From contig JBBQFL010000009.1 in the NCBI GenBank assembly GCA_038321965.1, positions 44,930 to 108,929 on the forward strand: 64,000 bases of DNA, in the 5' to 3' direction. The notes under the pieces are model-generated. The model was not told the DNA's origin. It worked only from the letters and a program-made list of their open reading frames with translations, and searched no databases. The translations under genes and the position numbers were made by a program. The stretch comes from UKL13-2 sp038321965 (GTDB lineage: Bacteria; Pseudomonadota; Gammaproteobacteria; Burkholderiales; Usitatibacteraceae). Below, in pieces: positions 62,789 to 64,000 of this stretch. Position 1 is the first letter of the stretch. Each line of letters begins with the position of its first letter.

Positions 62789-64000
62789 CGATCAGAAGAA
62801 CACAGCAGACTGCCGACCATGTCGTTGAACGCGCCGTGACGAATCAGCGCCGTCGCTGCCTCGATATCTGGACTGAGCAGGCGGTCGTGATCGTAATGTG
62901 GCACCTTCGCACGCACGAGGGAGTGGGCGCGTTGCAGGGCAGGGGAAGTCATTAACGGCGCACGCAGATCGATGCCCTGCGATGCGGCAAGCAATTCAAT
63001 CGCGACAATGCCAGCCGTGTTCTCGGCCATCTCCCCCAACCGTCTCGCTGCAAAGGTCGCCATGCTGACGTGATCTTCCTGATTGGCGGATGTCGGCAGT
63101 GAATCCACCGAGGCCGGGTGGGCCATCGATTTATTCTCCGACGCCAACGCCGCTGCCGTGACCTGCGCCATCATGTAACCCGAATTCAATCCGCTGTCTT
63201 TGACCAGAAACGGTGGCAGGCCCGACAGGCCAGGATCAACCAGCAGAGCCATGCGCCGCTCGGAAAGTGCACCGATTTCGGCGACCGCTATCGCGAGTAG
63301 ATCGGCCGCCATCGCGACTGGCTCGGCGTGGAAATTGCCCCCGGACAAAACGTCGCCAGTGTCGGGAAACACCAGCGGATTATCAGTTACACCGTTCGCT
63401 TCTATTTCAAGCGTACGCGCTGCACCAAGCATCACGTCCAGACATGCCCCCATCACCTGTGGTTGGCAGCGCAGTGAGTACGGGTCCTGCACCTTGTCGT
63501 CGCCGACTAAATGTGAATCGCGTATTTGACTGCCCTTCAGTAACTGACGATAAATTTCGCCGGTACGAATCTGGCCCGGCTGGCCACGCAACTCATGAAT
63601 ACGCGCATCGAACGGTGTATCGCTGCCCATCGCCGCGTCCACACTCATGGCGCCGGCCACCATCGCGGCGGCGAAGGCATTTTCGATCTGGAACAGGCCA
63701 TGAATGGCGAGTGCGGTAGAGACCTGCGTGCCGTTGAGTAGCGCCAGGCCCTCCTTTGGCGCGAGGGTGATCGGCGACAGCCCGGCCGCGATCAACGCAT
63801 CCAAAGCGGGTAGACGCTTGCCGCCGACATGCGCTTCACCCATGCCGAGCAGCAGGGCAGACATATGCGCCAACGGCGCGAGATCACCCGATGCTCCTAC
63901 CGAACCCTTGGCGGGAATGAGCGGGTAGACGCCTGCATTCAACAGCCTCAACAACGCTTCAACGATCAACGGCCTCACCCCTGATCGCGCCCGCGCGAGG
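62785..64000 (-). CDS. hutH: Histidine ammonia-lyase (partial, N-terminus outside window)
   Basis: The C-terminal 405 or so residues of a protein that is usually about 510 aa. The frame stays open to the window edge, reading LARARSGVRPLIVEALLRL upstream of an internal GTG. The catalytic MIO-forming Ala-Ser-Gly lies in KGSVGASGDLAPLAH. It deaminates histidine to urocanate, the first step of the pathway. GLNSGYMMAQVTAAALASEN and the TSANQEDHVSMATFAARRL region confirm the family. hutU is not in view. Confidence 0.96.
   Translation of the reverse strand, partial: LARARSGVRPLIVEALLRLLNAGVYPLIPAKGSVGASGDLAPLAHMSALLLGMGEAHVGGKRLPALDALIAAGLSPITLAPKEGLALLNGTQVSTALAIHGLFQIENAFAAAMVAGAMSVDAAMGSDTPFDARIHELRGQPGQIRTGEIYRQLLKGSQIRDSHLVGDDKVQDPYSLRCQPQVMGACLDVMLGAARTLEIEANGVTDNPLVFPDTGDVLSGGNFHAEPVAMAADLLAIAVAEIGALSERRMALLVDPGLSGLPPFLVKDSGLNSGYMMAQVTAAALASENKSMAHPASVDSLPTSANQEDHVSMATFAARRLGEMAENTAGIVAIELLAASQGIDLRAPLMTSPALQRAHSLVRAKVPHYDHDRLLSPDIEAATALIRHGAFNDMVGSLLCSSDR

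Noticed and set aside
1..64000. Prophage, insertion sequence, tRNA or rRNA genes
   Set aside because: I looked for transposase, integrase and phage structural motifs, and for cloverleaf or rRNA-like stretches, and recognised none. A dedicated tRNA scan would be decisive.

Overview
The window reads as a chromosomal segment of a Gram-negative betaproteobacterium. This is inferred from gene content: an aat-bpt pair for the leucine N-degron pathway, an imuA-imuB-dnaE2 mutagenesis cassette, a formate dehydrogenase cluster with DUF3305/DUF3306 proteins, and many Sec, Tat and lipoprotein signals. GC looks fairly high by eye and nearly all space is coding. I recognise no tRNA, rRNA, CRISPR array, prophage or transposase.

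Layout. (1) 1-4054: tail of an unknown gene, a tricorn-like S41 protease, and a 396-bp divergent intergenic region. (2) 4055-13116: a signalling block. A CHASE2 adenylate cyclase and an MBL-fold hydrolase lie on +. Two paralogous OmpR-type regulators, a LysM-FecR protein and a CHASE2 histidine kinase lie on -. (3) 13291-17506: a MoxR ATPase / GNAT / VWA operon and a divergent DUF4139 protein. (4) 17547-22980: imuA-imuB-dnaE2 with a LexA box at its head. (5) 23130-25179: msrA, sodB and sodC, for oxidative damage defence. (6) 25211-34589: a formate dehydrogenase operon on -, with maturation factors. (7) 34694-46895: a long + strand run with molybdenum-cofactor genes (moaA, fdhD, mobA, moeA), a degenerate Rieske-like protein, aat, bpt, pyrD, ald, an rnfB-like ferredoxin and nth. 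(8) 47059-57293: a compact defence operon, hsdM-rhuM-hsdS-AIPR-DUF1016-hsdR. (9) 57484-64000: histidine utilisation genes hutH-hutF-hutI-hutG, translationally coupled to a GspE/PilB-type ATPase. hutH runs off the right edge.

How it fits together. The cofactor genes on + supply the molybdopterin enzyme encoded on -. The HutF/HutG route of histidine breakdown releases formate, which the formate dehydrogenase could oxidise. The defence operon is the main accessory region. It carries a 23-codon remnant of an hsdR start between AIPR and DUF1016, tandemly expanded IVQ..AQ peptides inside DUF1016, and GC-rich palindromes inserted in frame in hsdM and hsdR.

Two repeat families cross the window. One is a roughly 60-70 nt intergenic hairpin repeat (seven copies, two of them flanking the defence operon). 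The other is a CTCTCCC/GGGAGAG palindrome that lies inside reading frames. Start sites were moved from the longest open frame where a signal peptide, a Shine-Dalgarno site, domain limits or a neighbouring gene argued for it.
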